The notes: generated from the letters alone by a model not told the origin. Shown: positions 1 to 5,873, counted from the first letter of the stretch. The stretch: DNA of 7,809 bases from Stagnihabitans sp043738565 (GCA_043738565.1 JAYUGA010000332.1:1-7809); one strand, 5' to 3'. Made by a program: numbers and translations.

Positions 1-387
1 CCCGGACAGCAGGGCAAAGTTGACCCAGCCGCCCGCGCCATCGGCATCCTCGACCCGGCGCCAGTGCTCGTATTCGGCGGTCAGTTTCAGCGGCATGCCG
101 GCGCGGGTGAACACCCAGTCGATGCGATTGGTCAGACCGGGGCCACGGCGGGCATTGCCCTCGCTGCCTTTGAGCGAGACGAAACGCGGGATCGGCAGGC
201 TGGTCACAGCACCAATGGCGGGATCGCGCGGTTGGCGGGCACTGGGGCGCGGGCCGGCAATGCCGGGGTCGGTGCCGCCTTCGACCTGCTGCTCGATCGT
301 GGCAGCGGCTTGCTGCGCCATGACCTTTCCGGTTGCCAGGACGGCGGCCAGCCCCAGCATCCCGATCCCGATCCAAGTCCTGTTCAT
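1..387 (-). CDS. Secreted SH3-like domain protein (C-terminal part outside window)
   Basis: The 129 visible codons run off the left edge of the window, so the C-terminus is missing. The start ATG is at 385-387, preceded on the minus strand by an AGGAAC ribosome-binding sequence. Residues 1-24 form a signal peptide: MNRTW, a hydrophobic core, then V-M-A before QQ at about residue 24/25. A proline-rich low-complexity stretch follows (about 36-60). From residue 64 the sequence LPIPRFVSLK and then GSEGNARRGPGL match the bacterial SH3-like domain seen in periplasmic proteins of Rhodobacteraceae, and EHWRRVED with GGWV (117-122) continues that fold. Such domains are thought to bind cell-wall or protein ligands; the specific role of this family is unknown to me. 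It is divergent from the cytochrome gene. Some family members carry old annotations such as aspartyl-tRNA synthetase, which nothing here supports. Confidence 0.75.
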   Translation of the reverse strand, partial: MNRTWIGIGMLGLAAVLATGKVMAQQAAATIEQQVEGGTDPGIAGPRPSARQPRDPAIGAVTSLPIPRFVSLKGSEGNARRGPGLTNRIDWVFTRAGMPLKLTAEYEHWRRVEDADGAGGWVNFALLSG

Positions 388-542
388 GCCGGTTCCTGCC
401 CGTTCTGCCGCCTGCTGGCGGTCTTGGCTGCGGGGTTTGTCGCGGGCCCCGCTTGGTGCCACTTTGCCATCAATGCCCGGAATTGGAAAGAGCGGGGAAA
501 GCCCGGTTGCGAGGCGGGCGAAGTTGCGGCAAGTCTGACAGC

Positions 543-574
543 CAGGCAGGCAGGCAGGCAGCCAGGCAGCCAGG
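543..574. repeat. CAGG tetranucleotide repeat with CAGCCAGG octamers
   Basis: Four perfect CAGG units (543-558) are followed by two copies of CAGCCAGG (559-566 and 567-574). The tract lies in the 221-bp gap between the divergent SH3-like and cytochrome genes and ends 34 bases before the cytochrome ATG. It may lie in the cytochrome leader or promoter. Short tandem repeats of this kind can change length by slipped-strand mispairing. I see no convincing -35/-10 pair in this gap, and no full FNR-type palindrome. Confidence 0.7.
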
Positions 575-608
575 CGGATCCAGGCCGGATCAAAGCAAAG
601 GGGATGAC

Positions 609-1067
609 ATGAAAATCTGGATGATTGGCGGCGGCGTGGTGGTGGTCGTGGCGGCGGTGGCAGCGGTGTTGGTGTTGCGCGGAACTGGCCCAACCGCCGC
701 GCCGCCGGTTGCGGCACCTGCCAGTGCCTCGATGTCGGGCGAGACGATGGATCCCGCCACGATCCTGGTGCCCGCCGCGCTGACCGATCCGCAAAAGCTG
801 GGCGAACGGGCTTATGCGGTCAAATGTGCCGCCTGTCATGGCGTCAAGGGCGCTGGCAGTGACAAAGGGCCGCCGATGATGTCCTCGGACTATCTGCCCG
901 GCCATCATCCCGACACCGCCTACGAACAGTCGGTCACGGACGGGGTGCCGCAGCACGACGGGACGTTCGGCGACATGCCGAAGATTGACGGTCTGACCCG
1001 GTCCGATGTGCTGAACATCATCGCCTATGTCCGCGCCTTGCAGATCGAAAACAAGATCGGCGGCTGA
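609..1067 (+). CDS. Small membrane-anchored class I c-type cytochrome
   Basis: The protein has 152 residues. The start at 609 is chosen because AAGGGG (598-603) sits 5 bases upstream and the protein then opens with a membrane anchor; an open frame extends further upstream but lacks these signals. Residues 5-23 are a very hydrophobic, Gly/Val/Ala-rich helix, followed by an Ala/Pro-rich periplasmic linker (about 26-50). The single haem-attachment motif is C73-A-A-C76-H77. The likely distal Met ligand is M123 in GDMPKIDGL, and the C-terminal helix (131-145, ending NIIAYVRAL) is typical of class I cytochromes c. It should transfer electrons on the periplasmic face while tethered to the inner membrane. 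It has no operon partner here and converges on the FAD oxidoreductase gene with only 6 bases between the stop codons. Its physiological redox partner cannot be told from the sequence. Confidence 0.9.
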   Translation: MKIWMIGGGVVVVVAAVAAVLVLRGTGPTAAPPVAAPASASMSGETMDPATILVPAALTDPQKLGERAYAVKCAACHGVKGAGSDKGPPMMSSDYLPGHHPDTAYEQSVTDGVPQHDGTFGDMPKIDGLTRSDVLNIIAYVRALQIENKIGG

Positions 1068-1084
1068 GGCGGTTCAGAACCGCC
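1068..1084. terminator. Hairpin between convergent genes, possible bidirectional terminator
   Basis: GGCGGTT (1068-1074), a CAG loop and AACCGCC (1078-1084) form a perfect 7-bp stem directly after the cytochrome stop. The hairpin includes the TGA stop of the FAD oxidoreductase gene, read on the minus strand at 1074-1076. Neither strand has a T-run after it, so it is not a classical intrinsic terminator. Its placement in a 6-bp convergent gap still suggests a role in ending transcription or protecting 3' ends. Confidence 0.4.
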
Positions 1085-2315
1085 CCGGTCGGTAGGGGGC
1101 AATGTCGCGCTGCGGTTCGCGGCCCGCCACCAGATCCGCGACGATGAGGGCGGTGATCGGCGCGAGGGTCAGGCCGATATGGCCGTGGCCGAAGGCGTGG
1201 ATGATCTCGCGGCCCTGGGTCGAAGGGCCGATGACCGGCAGGCTGTCGGGCAGCGAGGGGCGAAAGCCCATCCAGGTGCGGTCGGGCTCGGGCAGGTCGG
1301 GGAAGGTGGCCCTTGCGCCTTGGACCAGGCGGGCGATGCGGTGGGGCGAGGGCGGGGCGGTCAGGCCGCCGAGTTCCACGGTTCCGGCAACCCGCAAGCG
1401 GCCTTGCATCGGGCACAGATAGAAGCCACGGGACGTGGGGCAGGCCGGGCGGGTCAGGCGGGGTTGGGCCATGTCCCATTCGACATGATAGCCGCGTTCG
1501 GTTTCCAGGGGGATGGTGTCGCCCGCCATCGCCGCCAGATCGCGGCTGTGGGCACCGGCGGCGAGGATGACCTTTTTGGCGTGCAGACGGAACCCTTGCC
1601 CTTCGACGATGACACCGTCGAACTGGCGGGTGAGGGTTTCGGCGCGGCCGGTCAGGAAGCCTGCGTGTTCCATCGCGGCGGCGCAGAGGTGTTCGACCAT
1701 CAGGCCGGGGTCGCTGAGGAAGGCGGCGTCGGGGAAAAACGCAGCGCCGCCGTCGACGGCTGGCAGGCCGGGTTCCAGGGTGGCGAGCGCATCAGGCGAG
1801 ATCAGGTCAACCGTCACGCCCAAGTCGCGGCGTCGGGCCATGTCGGACTGGGCGGCACGGAAGGCGTTGGCGGTTTCGTAGAGGTAGAGGCAGCCTTTGT
1901 GTTGCAAGAGATCCGCCGCGCCGATGCGGGTGGCGAGGTCTTGCCAGAGGGGATTTGCACCTTCGAGCAGCGCCGCAATCGCATGGGCGTTGCGGGCGGC
2001 GGCGGCGGGCAGCGATTGGCGGGCGAAGCGCAGCAGCCACGGCGCGAGGCTGGGCAGGGCGGCTTGACGGACCGACAGGGGCGAGTTGCGGTTGAACAAC
2101 AGCGCGGGCAGGTGGCGCAGCACGTCCGGCGTGCCGACCGGCAGCACGGCGTAATCGGCGATGGTGCCGGCATTGCCGTAGCTGGCACCGGAGCCGGGTG
2201 GGTTGGGGTCGACCAGAACGACCTCGCGGCCCTCGGCGACGAGGGCCTCGGCGATGGCCAAGCCGATGACGCCCGCGCCGAGGATGGCGATTTCGGTGTT
2301 GACGTGGCGCAGCAT
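1074..2315 (-). CDS. DadA-like FAD-dependent amino acid dehydrogenase/oxidase
   Basis: This 413-residue protein belongs to the DAO (FAD-dependent amino acid oxidase/dehydrogenase) family. The N-terminal dinucleotide-binding fold has G13-A-G15-V-I-G18 and the ribose-binding acid D36 in VVLVDPN. SGASYGNAGTI (42-52) and the following P-x-GTPD segment resemble D-amino acid dehydrogenase DadA. Near the C-terminus MGFRPSLPDSLPVIGP (about 349-364) and GHGHIGLTLAP (376-386) form the family's second FAD-contact region. The length is close to DadA (about 430). Such enzymes oxidise a C-N bond of an amino acid or amine to an imine and pass electrons to the respiratory chain or O2. In this context glycine, a D-amino acid or a glutamylated amine are candidate substrates; sequence alone does not decide. 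The start ATG (2313-2315) lacks a good Shine-Dalgarno sequence. It is last in the minus-strand series, separated from the Fe-alcohol dehydrogenase by 80 bases that hold an AT-rich palindrome. Confidence 0.85.
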   Translation of the reverse strand: MLRHVNTEIAILGAGVIGLAIAEALVAEGREVVLVDPNPPGSGASYGNAGTIADYAVLPVGTPDVLRHLPALLFNRNSPLSVRQAALPSLAPWLLRFARQSLPAAAARNAHAIAALLEGANPLWQDLATRIGAADLLQHKGCLYLYETANAFRAAQSDMARRRDLGVTVDLISPDALATLEPGLPAVDGGAAFFPDAAFLSDPGLMVEHLCAAAMEHAGFLTGRAETLTRQFDGVIVEGQGFRLHAKKVILAAGAHSRDLAAMAGDTIPLETERGYHVEWDMAQPRLTRPACPTSRGFYLCPMQGRLRVAGTVELGGLTAPPSPHRIARLVQGARATFPDLPEPDRTWMGFRPSLPDSLPVIGPSTQGREIIHAFGHGHIGLTLAPITALIVADLVAGREPQRDIAPYRPGRF

Positions 2316-2348
2316 GGATCAACTTTCGTGGGCGGCACCCCGGGGAGC

Positions 2349-2373
2349 GAAAATTTTTCGGCGAAAAATTTTC
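2349..2373. repeat. Perfect AT-rich 11-bp inverted repeat, terminator or regulatory palindrome
   Basis: GAAAATTTTTC (2349-2359) and GAAAAATTTTC (2363-2373) are exact reverse complements separated by GGC. Each arm is itself nearly palindromic, so the element is a palindrome of palindromes. Nine of its 11 stem pairs are A-T in an otherwise GC-rich region. On the plus strand TTTT follows at 2374-2377. On the minus strand it begins 22 bases past the Fe-alcohol dehydrogenase stop and ends 33 bases before the FAD gene start. It could be a partial terminator inside the operon, or a binding site controlling the FAD gene. Confidence 0.65.
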
Positions 2374-2395
2374 TTTTGCCGGAGTGCGCTGGCTT

Positions 2396-3568
2396 TTACA
2401 TGCAGGTGGCGAACAGGGCGCGGGTGTTTTCGCGCGTCATCTCGCGCGGGTTGCCGCCGCAGGACGGGTCTTCCAGCGCCATGTCGGTCAGCATGTCAAG
2501 GTCTTCGGGCTTGACCCCCATCGCGGTCAGATTGGCCGGGATGTTGAGAAGTGCGCGCAGTTTCATCACCTGCTCGCGGAACCCGGCAAAGCCACCCTGA
2601 ATGCCCAGATAGGCGGCAGCGGCGTCGAGGCGGGTTTCAATCTCAGCGCGGTTGTAGTCCAGCACCATCGGCATCACGACGGCGTTGGTGGTGCCGTGAT
2701 GGGTGCCGTAGACCGCGCCGACCGGATGGCTGAGCGAATGGATCGCCCCCAGCCCCTTCTGGAAGGCGGTGGCCCCCATTGCCGCCGCCGCCATCATATG
2801 GGCGCGGGCGTCGAGGTCGCCCGGGTTGGCGTAGACCAATGGCAGGTTCTCGAACACCAGCCGCATGCCTTCGAGTGCGATGCCTTGGGACATCGGATGG
2901 TATAACGGCGAGCAATAGGCCTCCAGACAATGCGCCAGCGCGTCCATGCCGGTGCCTGCGGTGATGAAACGCGGCATGCCGACGGTCAGGGCCGGATCGC
3001 AGATGGTGACGACCGGCATCAGTTTGGGGTGGAAGATGATCTTCTTTTTATGGGTGGTGGCATTGGTCAGAACGCCAGCGCGACCGACTTCGGAACCCGT
3101 GCCTGCGGTGGTCGGCACCGCGATGACGGGCGCGATTTTCGAGGCATCGGCACGGGTGTACCAATCATCGACATCCTCCAGATCCCAGACCGACAGGGTT
3201 TTGGGTTGGTGGGCCATCAGGGCGATCATCTTGCCAAGGTCCAAGGCCGAGCCGCCACCAAAACAGATCAGGCCGTCATGGCCACCCGCGAGATAGACCG
3301 CGATGCCATCGGCCATGTTTTTCTCGTTGGGGTTGGGATCAACTTCGGAGAATACGGCGCGACCCAAGCCAGCAGCGGCGAGGGAGTCCAGCGCCGCCGC
3401 GGTGATGGGCAGCGAGGCGAGGGCCTTGTCGGTGACCAGCAGCGGCTTTTTGATCCCTGCGGCCTTGCACTGCTCGGCCAGTTCGGCAATCCGGCCCACG
3501 CCGAATTTGATCGCGGTCGGGTAGGACCAGTTCCGGTTCGGAACAGAATGGGGATGGGTTTGCGTCAT
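2396..3568 (-). CDS. Iron-containing (group III) NAD-dependent alcohol dehydrogenase
   Basis: This 390-residue protein has the usual length and order of the Fe-ADH (FucO-like) family. The N-terminal NAD(P)-binding half holds GGGSALDLGK (104-113) and PTTAGTGSEV (152-161). The helical half supplies the metal ligands expected by comparison with FucO: D209 and H213 in GMDALAHCLEAY, H277 in GLGAIHSLSH, and H291 in YGTHHG. All four are present, so the enzyme should be active, reversibly oxidising a primary alcohol to an aldehyde with NAD+ in the cytoplasm. It starts 4 bases after the aldehyde dehydrogenase stop, with an AGGTG ribosome-binding sequence inside the end of that gene, so the two are almost certainly co-transcribed and translationally coupled. 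The pair would take an alcohol through to the acid. With the upstream gamma-glutamyl ligase, a glutamylated amino alcohol is the natural candidate substrate. Confidence 0.95.
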   Translation of the reverse strand: MTQTHPHSVPNRNWSYPTAIKFGVGRIAELAEQCKAAGIKKPLLVTDKALASLPITAAALDSLAAAGLGRAVFSEVDPNPNEKNMADGIAVYLAGGHDGLICFGGGSALDLGKMIALMAHQPKTLSVWDLEDVDDWYTRADASKIAPVIAVPTTAGTGSEVGRAGVLTNATTHKKKIIFHPKLMPVVTICDPALTVGMPRFITAGTGMDALAHCLEAYCSPLYHPMSQGIALEGMRLVFENLPLVYANPGDLDARAHMMAAAAMGATAFQKGLGAIHSLSHPVGAVYGTHHGTTNAVVMPMVLDYNRAEIETRLDAAAAYLGIQGGFAGFREQVMKLRALLNIPANLTAMGVKPEDLDMLTDMALEDPSCGGNPREMTRENTRALFATCM

Positions 3569-3572
3569 CTGG

Positions 3573-4952
3573 TCACACCTTCTTCATGTGATAGGATTTC
3601 GGGCGGGTCACGGCGTGGAACCCCAGATAGCTGAGCGAACCGCCGCGTCCGGTATCCTTGCAGCCGGTCCAGCACAAGGCCGGGTCAAGGTAATCGGCGC
3701 GGTTCATAAAGACGGTGCCGGTTTCGATTTGGCTGCCAAGGGCGGCGGCGGTGTCGTAATCTTCGGTCCAGACCGAGGCGGTCAGGCCATAGGGGCTGTC
3801 GTTCATCAACTTCAGCGCTTCGGCGTCGCCCTTGACCTTCATGATGCCGACCACAGGGCCGAAAGATTCCTCGGTCATCACCCGCATCTTGTGGCTGACG
3901 TTCACCAGAATCTGCGGGGCGAGATAGGTACCACCGTCATCGGCGGGGAAATTCGCGGGGTCGATCAGGGGTTTGGCACCCAGGGCGATGGCCTCGGCGA
4001 TCTGGTCGCGGACGACCGATGCAAAGCGCTTGTTGGCCATCGGGCCGAGGGTGGAAGTGGCGTCGAACGGGTTGCCGAGTTTCAGGGCGTTGACCCAGGC
4101 CACCGACTTTTCCACGAAGGCATCGTAGAGGCTTTCATGGACATAAATCCGCTCGATCCCGCAGCAGCATTGCCCGGCGTTGTACATCGCGCCGTCCATC
4201 AGGGTGTCGACAGCAGCATCCAGGTTGGCGTCGGCGCGGACGTAAGCCGGGTCTTTGCCGCCCAGTTCAAGGCCGAGGCTGGTGAAGGTGCCCGCTGCCG
4301 CGCGCTCCATCGCCTGACCGCCGGTGACCGAGCCGGTGAAGTTGACGAAACCGAAGCTGCGGGCAGCGATCAGGGCTTCGGTGGTGGCGTGGTCGAGCAC
4401 GACGTTCTGGAATACATCCTCGGGGATGCCTGCGGCATGGAAGGCTTCGGCGAGGCGTTCGCCAACCAGCATGGTCTGGCTCGCGTGTTTCAGCACCACG
4501 GAATTCCCGGCGATCAGGGCGGGGACCAGGGTGTTGATCGTGGTCAGATAGGGGTAATTCCACGGGGCGACGATGAAGACCACGCCCACCGGTTCGCGGG
4601 CGATGTAGCGGCGAAATTTGGCGCTGTCCTCCACCATCCTCGGCGCAAGGGTTTCCGACGCGATGTCCGACATATACTCGGTGCGGGCGTTCACCCCGCC
4701 GAATTCGCCGCCAAACCGGGTCGGGCGGCCCATTTGCCAGGCGATCTCCTCGACCACGCGGTCTGTCATGGCGTTGAGTTTGGCGACGCCCTGTTTGACC
4801 AGCGCGATGCGCTCGGCCAATGGCCGCGCCGCCCACGGCTTTTGCGCGGCCTTGGCGCGGGCAACCATCGCGGTGGCGGCCGCGGGGGTCAGGGGGGTCC
4901 GTTCGGCGTAGATGCTGCCATCGACCGGGGAAATCAGTTGAATCGGTTTCAT
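3573..4952 (-). CDS. NAD(P)-dependent aldehyde dehydrogenase
   Basis: This is a 459-residue ALDH-superfamily enzyme with a complete active site. N132 lies in APWNYP, the cofactor lysine K155 in VVLKHAS, the general base E229 in LELGGK, and the catalytic thiol C263 in NAGQCCCGIER (258-268). EESFGPVVG further on is the nicotinamide-contact motif. C263 lies in a run of three cysteines (262-264), a variant known in some ALDH branches. The enzyme oxidises an aldehyde to a carboxylic acid in the cytosol. The start ATG has a strong GAGGAAG ribosome-binding sequence 3 bases upstream. It lies 36 bases downstream of the PIN toxin gene and is tightly coupled to the Fe-alcohol dehydrogenase. Its likely job is to oxidise the aldehyde that enzyme makes, possibly gamma-glutamylated as with PuuC. 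The substrate is inferred from context. Confidence 0.93.
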   Translation of the reverse strand: MKPIQLISPVDGSIYAERTPLTPAAATAMVARAKAAQKPWAARPLAERIALVKQGVAKLNAMTDRVVEEIAWQMGRPTRFGGEFGGVNARTEYMSDIASETLAPRMVEDSAKFRRYIAREPVGVVFIVAPWNYPYLTTINTLVPALIAGNSVVLKHASQTMLVGERLAEAFHAAGIPEDVFQNVVLDHATTEALIAARSFGFVNFTGSVTGGQAMERAAAGTFTSLGLELGGKDPAYVRADANLDAAVDTLMDGAMYNAGQCCCGIERIYVHESLYDAFVEKSVAWVNALKLGNPFDATSTLGPMANKRFASVVRDQIAEAIALGAKPLIDPANFPADDGGTYLAPQILVNVSHKMRVMTEESFGPVVGIMKVKGDAEALKLMNDSPYGLTASVWTEDYDTAAALGSQIETGTVFMNRADYLDPALCWTGCKDTGRGGSLSYLGFHAVTRPKSYHMKKV

Positions 4953-4967
4953 GTTCTTCCTCAGTAG

Positions 4968-4986
4968 GGTGGGTTTTCAACCCGCC
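4968..4986. repeat. Small hairpin between the PIN toxin and aldehyde dehydrogenase genes
   Basis: GGTGGGTT (4968-4975), a TTC loop and AACCCGCC (4979-4986) form an 8-bp stem with one T-G pair on the plus strand. In minus-strand RNA, the direction of the genes, that pair becomes a C-A mismatch. It fills most of the 36-bp gap downstream of the toxin stop. It could weakly terminate or stabilise the toxin transcript. The surrounding TAGGGTGGGTT...AACCC pattern also resembles short intergenic palindromic repeats in bacterial genomes, a recollection I cannot check here. Confidence 0.45.
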
Positions 4987-4988
4987 AT

Positions 4989-5408
4989 TCAACAGGCCAG
5001 AGCCATCACATGGCCCTTGTCGGCATAATCCAGTATTTTGCGATCCCGCGTCACGATCTTGAGTCCAAGTTCGCGGGCGGTGGCGATTATGATTCGGTCG
5101 GCGGGGTCTTTGGGCGGTTCGCCGGGCAACCAATTCGATGCAATCAGCAAAGTCGGGGGCATCGCAGCCAGGGCCATTCCTTTCGCCGATTCGACGCCCG
5201 CAAATACAGCCTCCGGTCTTGCAGGCAGTCTTAAACGACCCCGTCGCACCAACATACCGAGTTCCCAAGCGGAAAATGGTGATACGAAAACCGTCCGTCC
5301 CTCAGCGAATTCCAGGCCGAGGATTTTGTTGATTTCCTGCGCCGTGGGGTCGGAATTCACCATCCAGATCACGGCGCAGGTGTCCAACAAAAGAGAGACC
5401 GGCCGCAT
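4989..5408 (-). CDS. vapC: VapC-type PIN-domain RNase toxin
   Basis: The 139-residue protein is a single PIN domain of the class usually paired with Phd-type antitoxins. Acidic metal-binding residues are in place: D9 in LLLDTCAVIW, E49 in SAWELG, D101 and D104 in KDPADRIIIATA, and D122 in TRDRKIL. PIN toxins use these with Mg2+ to cut RNA, typically tRNA or rRNA. The ATG at 5406-5408 is preferred because it shares one base with the upstream stop (TGATG), the usual coupling in toxin-antitoxin pairs, with GAGAGGA about 9 bases upstream; a TTG one codon earlier (5409-5411) is an alternative. All catalytic positions are intact, so the toxin is probably functional and needs a partner. The neighbouring gene at 5408-5797 is the obvious candidate. 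Base composition is lower in GC than the flanking metabolic genes (for example 31 of 60 in 5281-5340). Confidence 0.87.
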   Translation of the reverse strand: MRPVSLLLDTCAVIWMVNSDPTAQEINKILGLEFAEGRTVFVSPFSAWELGMLVRRGRLRLPARPEAVFAGVESAKGMALAAMPPTLLIASNWLPGEPPKDPADRIIIATARELGLKIVTRDRKILDYADKGHVMALAC

Positions 5409-5797
5409 CAATTTTCGTCCTCTCCCCAGGTCGGATCGGCTGGCTCGGTCAAATCATATCCCGGCTGTATCCAGACCTGTCCGGCGAAAAGCCCCCATAG
5501 CGGATGATCGCCAGTTGGCTTTGGCGCAGTTGCGGTTGGAGGTGCGTCCAGCCGGTTGAGCCTGACAAATTCAAGCCGCTCTGAATCTATATCAACATCC
5601 TGAGATTCATAACCGGCGTCTAGCCAGCCTTTTGCTTGAACATGGCCATGACCGCTATTGGCCCACCACGGGCGATAAAGGCGCGCCGAACGGGGAAGGG
5701 GGAAGCCCAGTAACTTTTCGATCTCATCAAAACGCATCGGAATGCGCACTTCCCTGCGGCTCGCCAGATGTCGTGTCAGAGGCTCGTACTTTGTCAT
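5408..5797 (-). CDS. Candidate antitoxin: DUF7662-like N-terminal domain with a Phd/VapB-like C-terminal tail
   Basis: The start at 5797 gives 129 residues opening MTKYEPLTRHL, and has GGAG (5804-5807) 6 bases upstream; an in-frame ATG at 5809 lacks a ribosome-binding sequence. Residues 2-79 resemble what I know as DUF7662: EIEKLLGFPLPRSARLY, then WWAN, then a basic-polar stretch ending GWLDAGYE, then VDIDSERLEFVRL. Residues 80-97 are a Pro/Thr/Ala linker. Residues 98-129 (HPLWGLFAGQVWIQPGYDL, then an acidic Asp/Glu/Pro end) look like the C-terminal tail by which Phd-type VapB antitoxins block PIN toxins. I see neither a Phd/YefM fold nor an AbrB or ribbon-helix-helix domain. Position before the PIN gene, a one-base overlap and an own promoter support an antitoxin role. 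Local GC is low (26 of 60 in 5581-5640), suggesting acquisition. Function is inferred; it could be a DUF7662 protein with another task. Confidence 0.7.
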   Translation of the reverse strand: MTKYEPLTRHLASRREVRIPMRFDEIEKLLGFPLPRSARLYRPWWANSGHGHVQAKGWLDAGYESQDVDIDSERLEFVRLNRLDAPPTATAPKPTGDHPLWGLFAGQVWIQPGYDLTEPADPTWGEDEN

Positions 5798-5803
5798 TTT
5801 CGA

Positions 5804-5807
5804 CTCC
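5804..5807 (-). promoter_or_regulatory. GGAG ribosome-binding site deciding the antitoxin start
   Basis: Read on the minus strand, GGAG lies 6 bases before the ATG at 5795-5797. It overlaps the earlier in-frame ATG (5807-5809), which has no Shine-Dalgarno sequence of its own. This favours the shorter protein beginning MTKYEPL, which also fits the start seen in related proteins as I recall them. Confidence 0.65.
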
Positions 5808-5810
5808 ATA

Positions 5811-5864
5811 ACGGTGACTTAGTACTAATAAAGTACATTCAGAAAGTTTCACCGTCAAGTACTA
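5811..5864. promoter_or_regulatory. Candidate operator: repeated AGTACTA sites in an inverted-repeat frame
   Basis: AGTACTA occurs at 5821-5827 and 5858-5864, with a variant AGTACAT at 5832-5838. The first and second are 11 bases apart, about one helical turn. A longer inverted repeat, ACGGTGA (5811-5817) and TCACCGT (5849-5855), brackets the region. The sites fall at the putative start point, the -10 and just upstream of the -35 of the candidate promoter. This is the arrangement expected of an autoregulated toxin-antitoxin operator. The region is strikingly AT-rich compared with the flanking genes. Confidence 0.5.
5830..5858 (-). promoter_or_regulatory. Candidate sigma-70 promoter for the toxin-antitoxin pair
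   Basis: On the minus strand TTGACG (5853-5858) is one base from the -35 consensus. After a 17-base spacer, TACTTT (5830-5835) is a weak -10. Transcription would begin near 5823, leaving a leader of roughly 25 bases before the antitoxin ATG that contains the GGAG site. The promoter lies in the 76-bp gap after the glutamine synthetase-like gene and could also drive the aldehyde and alcohol dehydrogenase genes downstream. Confidence 0.5.
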
Positions 5865-5873
5865 TTTGTGTTA

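Noticed and set aside
460..480. Possible FNR/CRP-type site upstream of the cytochrome gene
   Set aside because: Only an ATCAA half-site is visible; the TTGAT partner at the right spacing is missing.
333..608. Upstream extension of the cytochrome reading frame
   Set aside because: The extension is Arg/Pro/Cys-rich, crosses the repeat and the start of the divergent gene, and has no ribosome-binding site; the ATG at 609 has one, followed directly by a membrane anchor.
1179..2600. Long open frame on the plus strand antisense to the FAD oxidoreductase gene
   Set aside because: It is Gly/Ala/Arg/Gln-rich with no recognisable domain and mirrors a real gene; long antisense frames are common in GC-rich genes with strong third-position bias.
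3588..4967. Plus-strand open frame covering the whole aldehyde dehydrogenase gene
   Set aside because: The minus strand encodes a complete enzyme with all catalytic motifs; the antisense translation has none.
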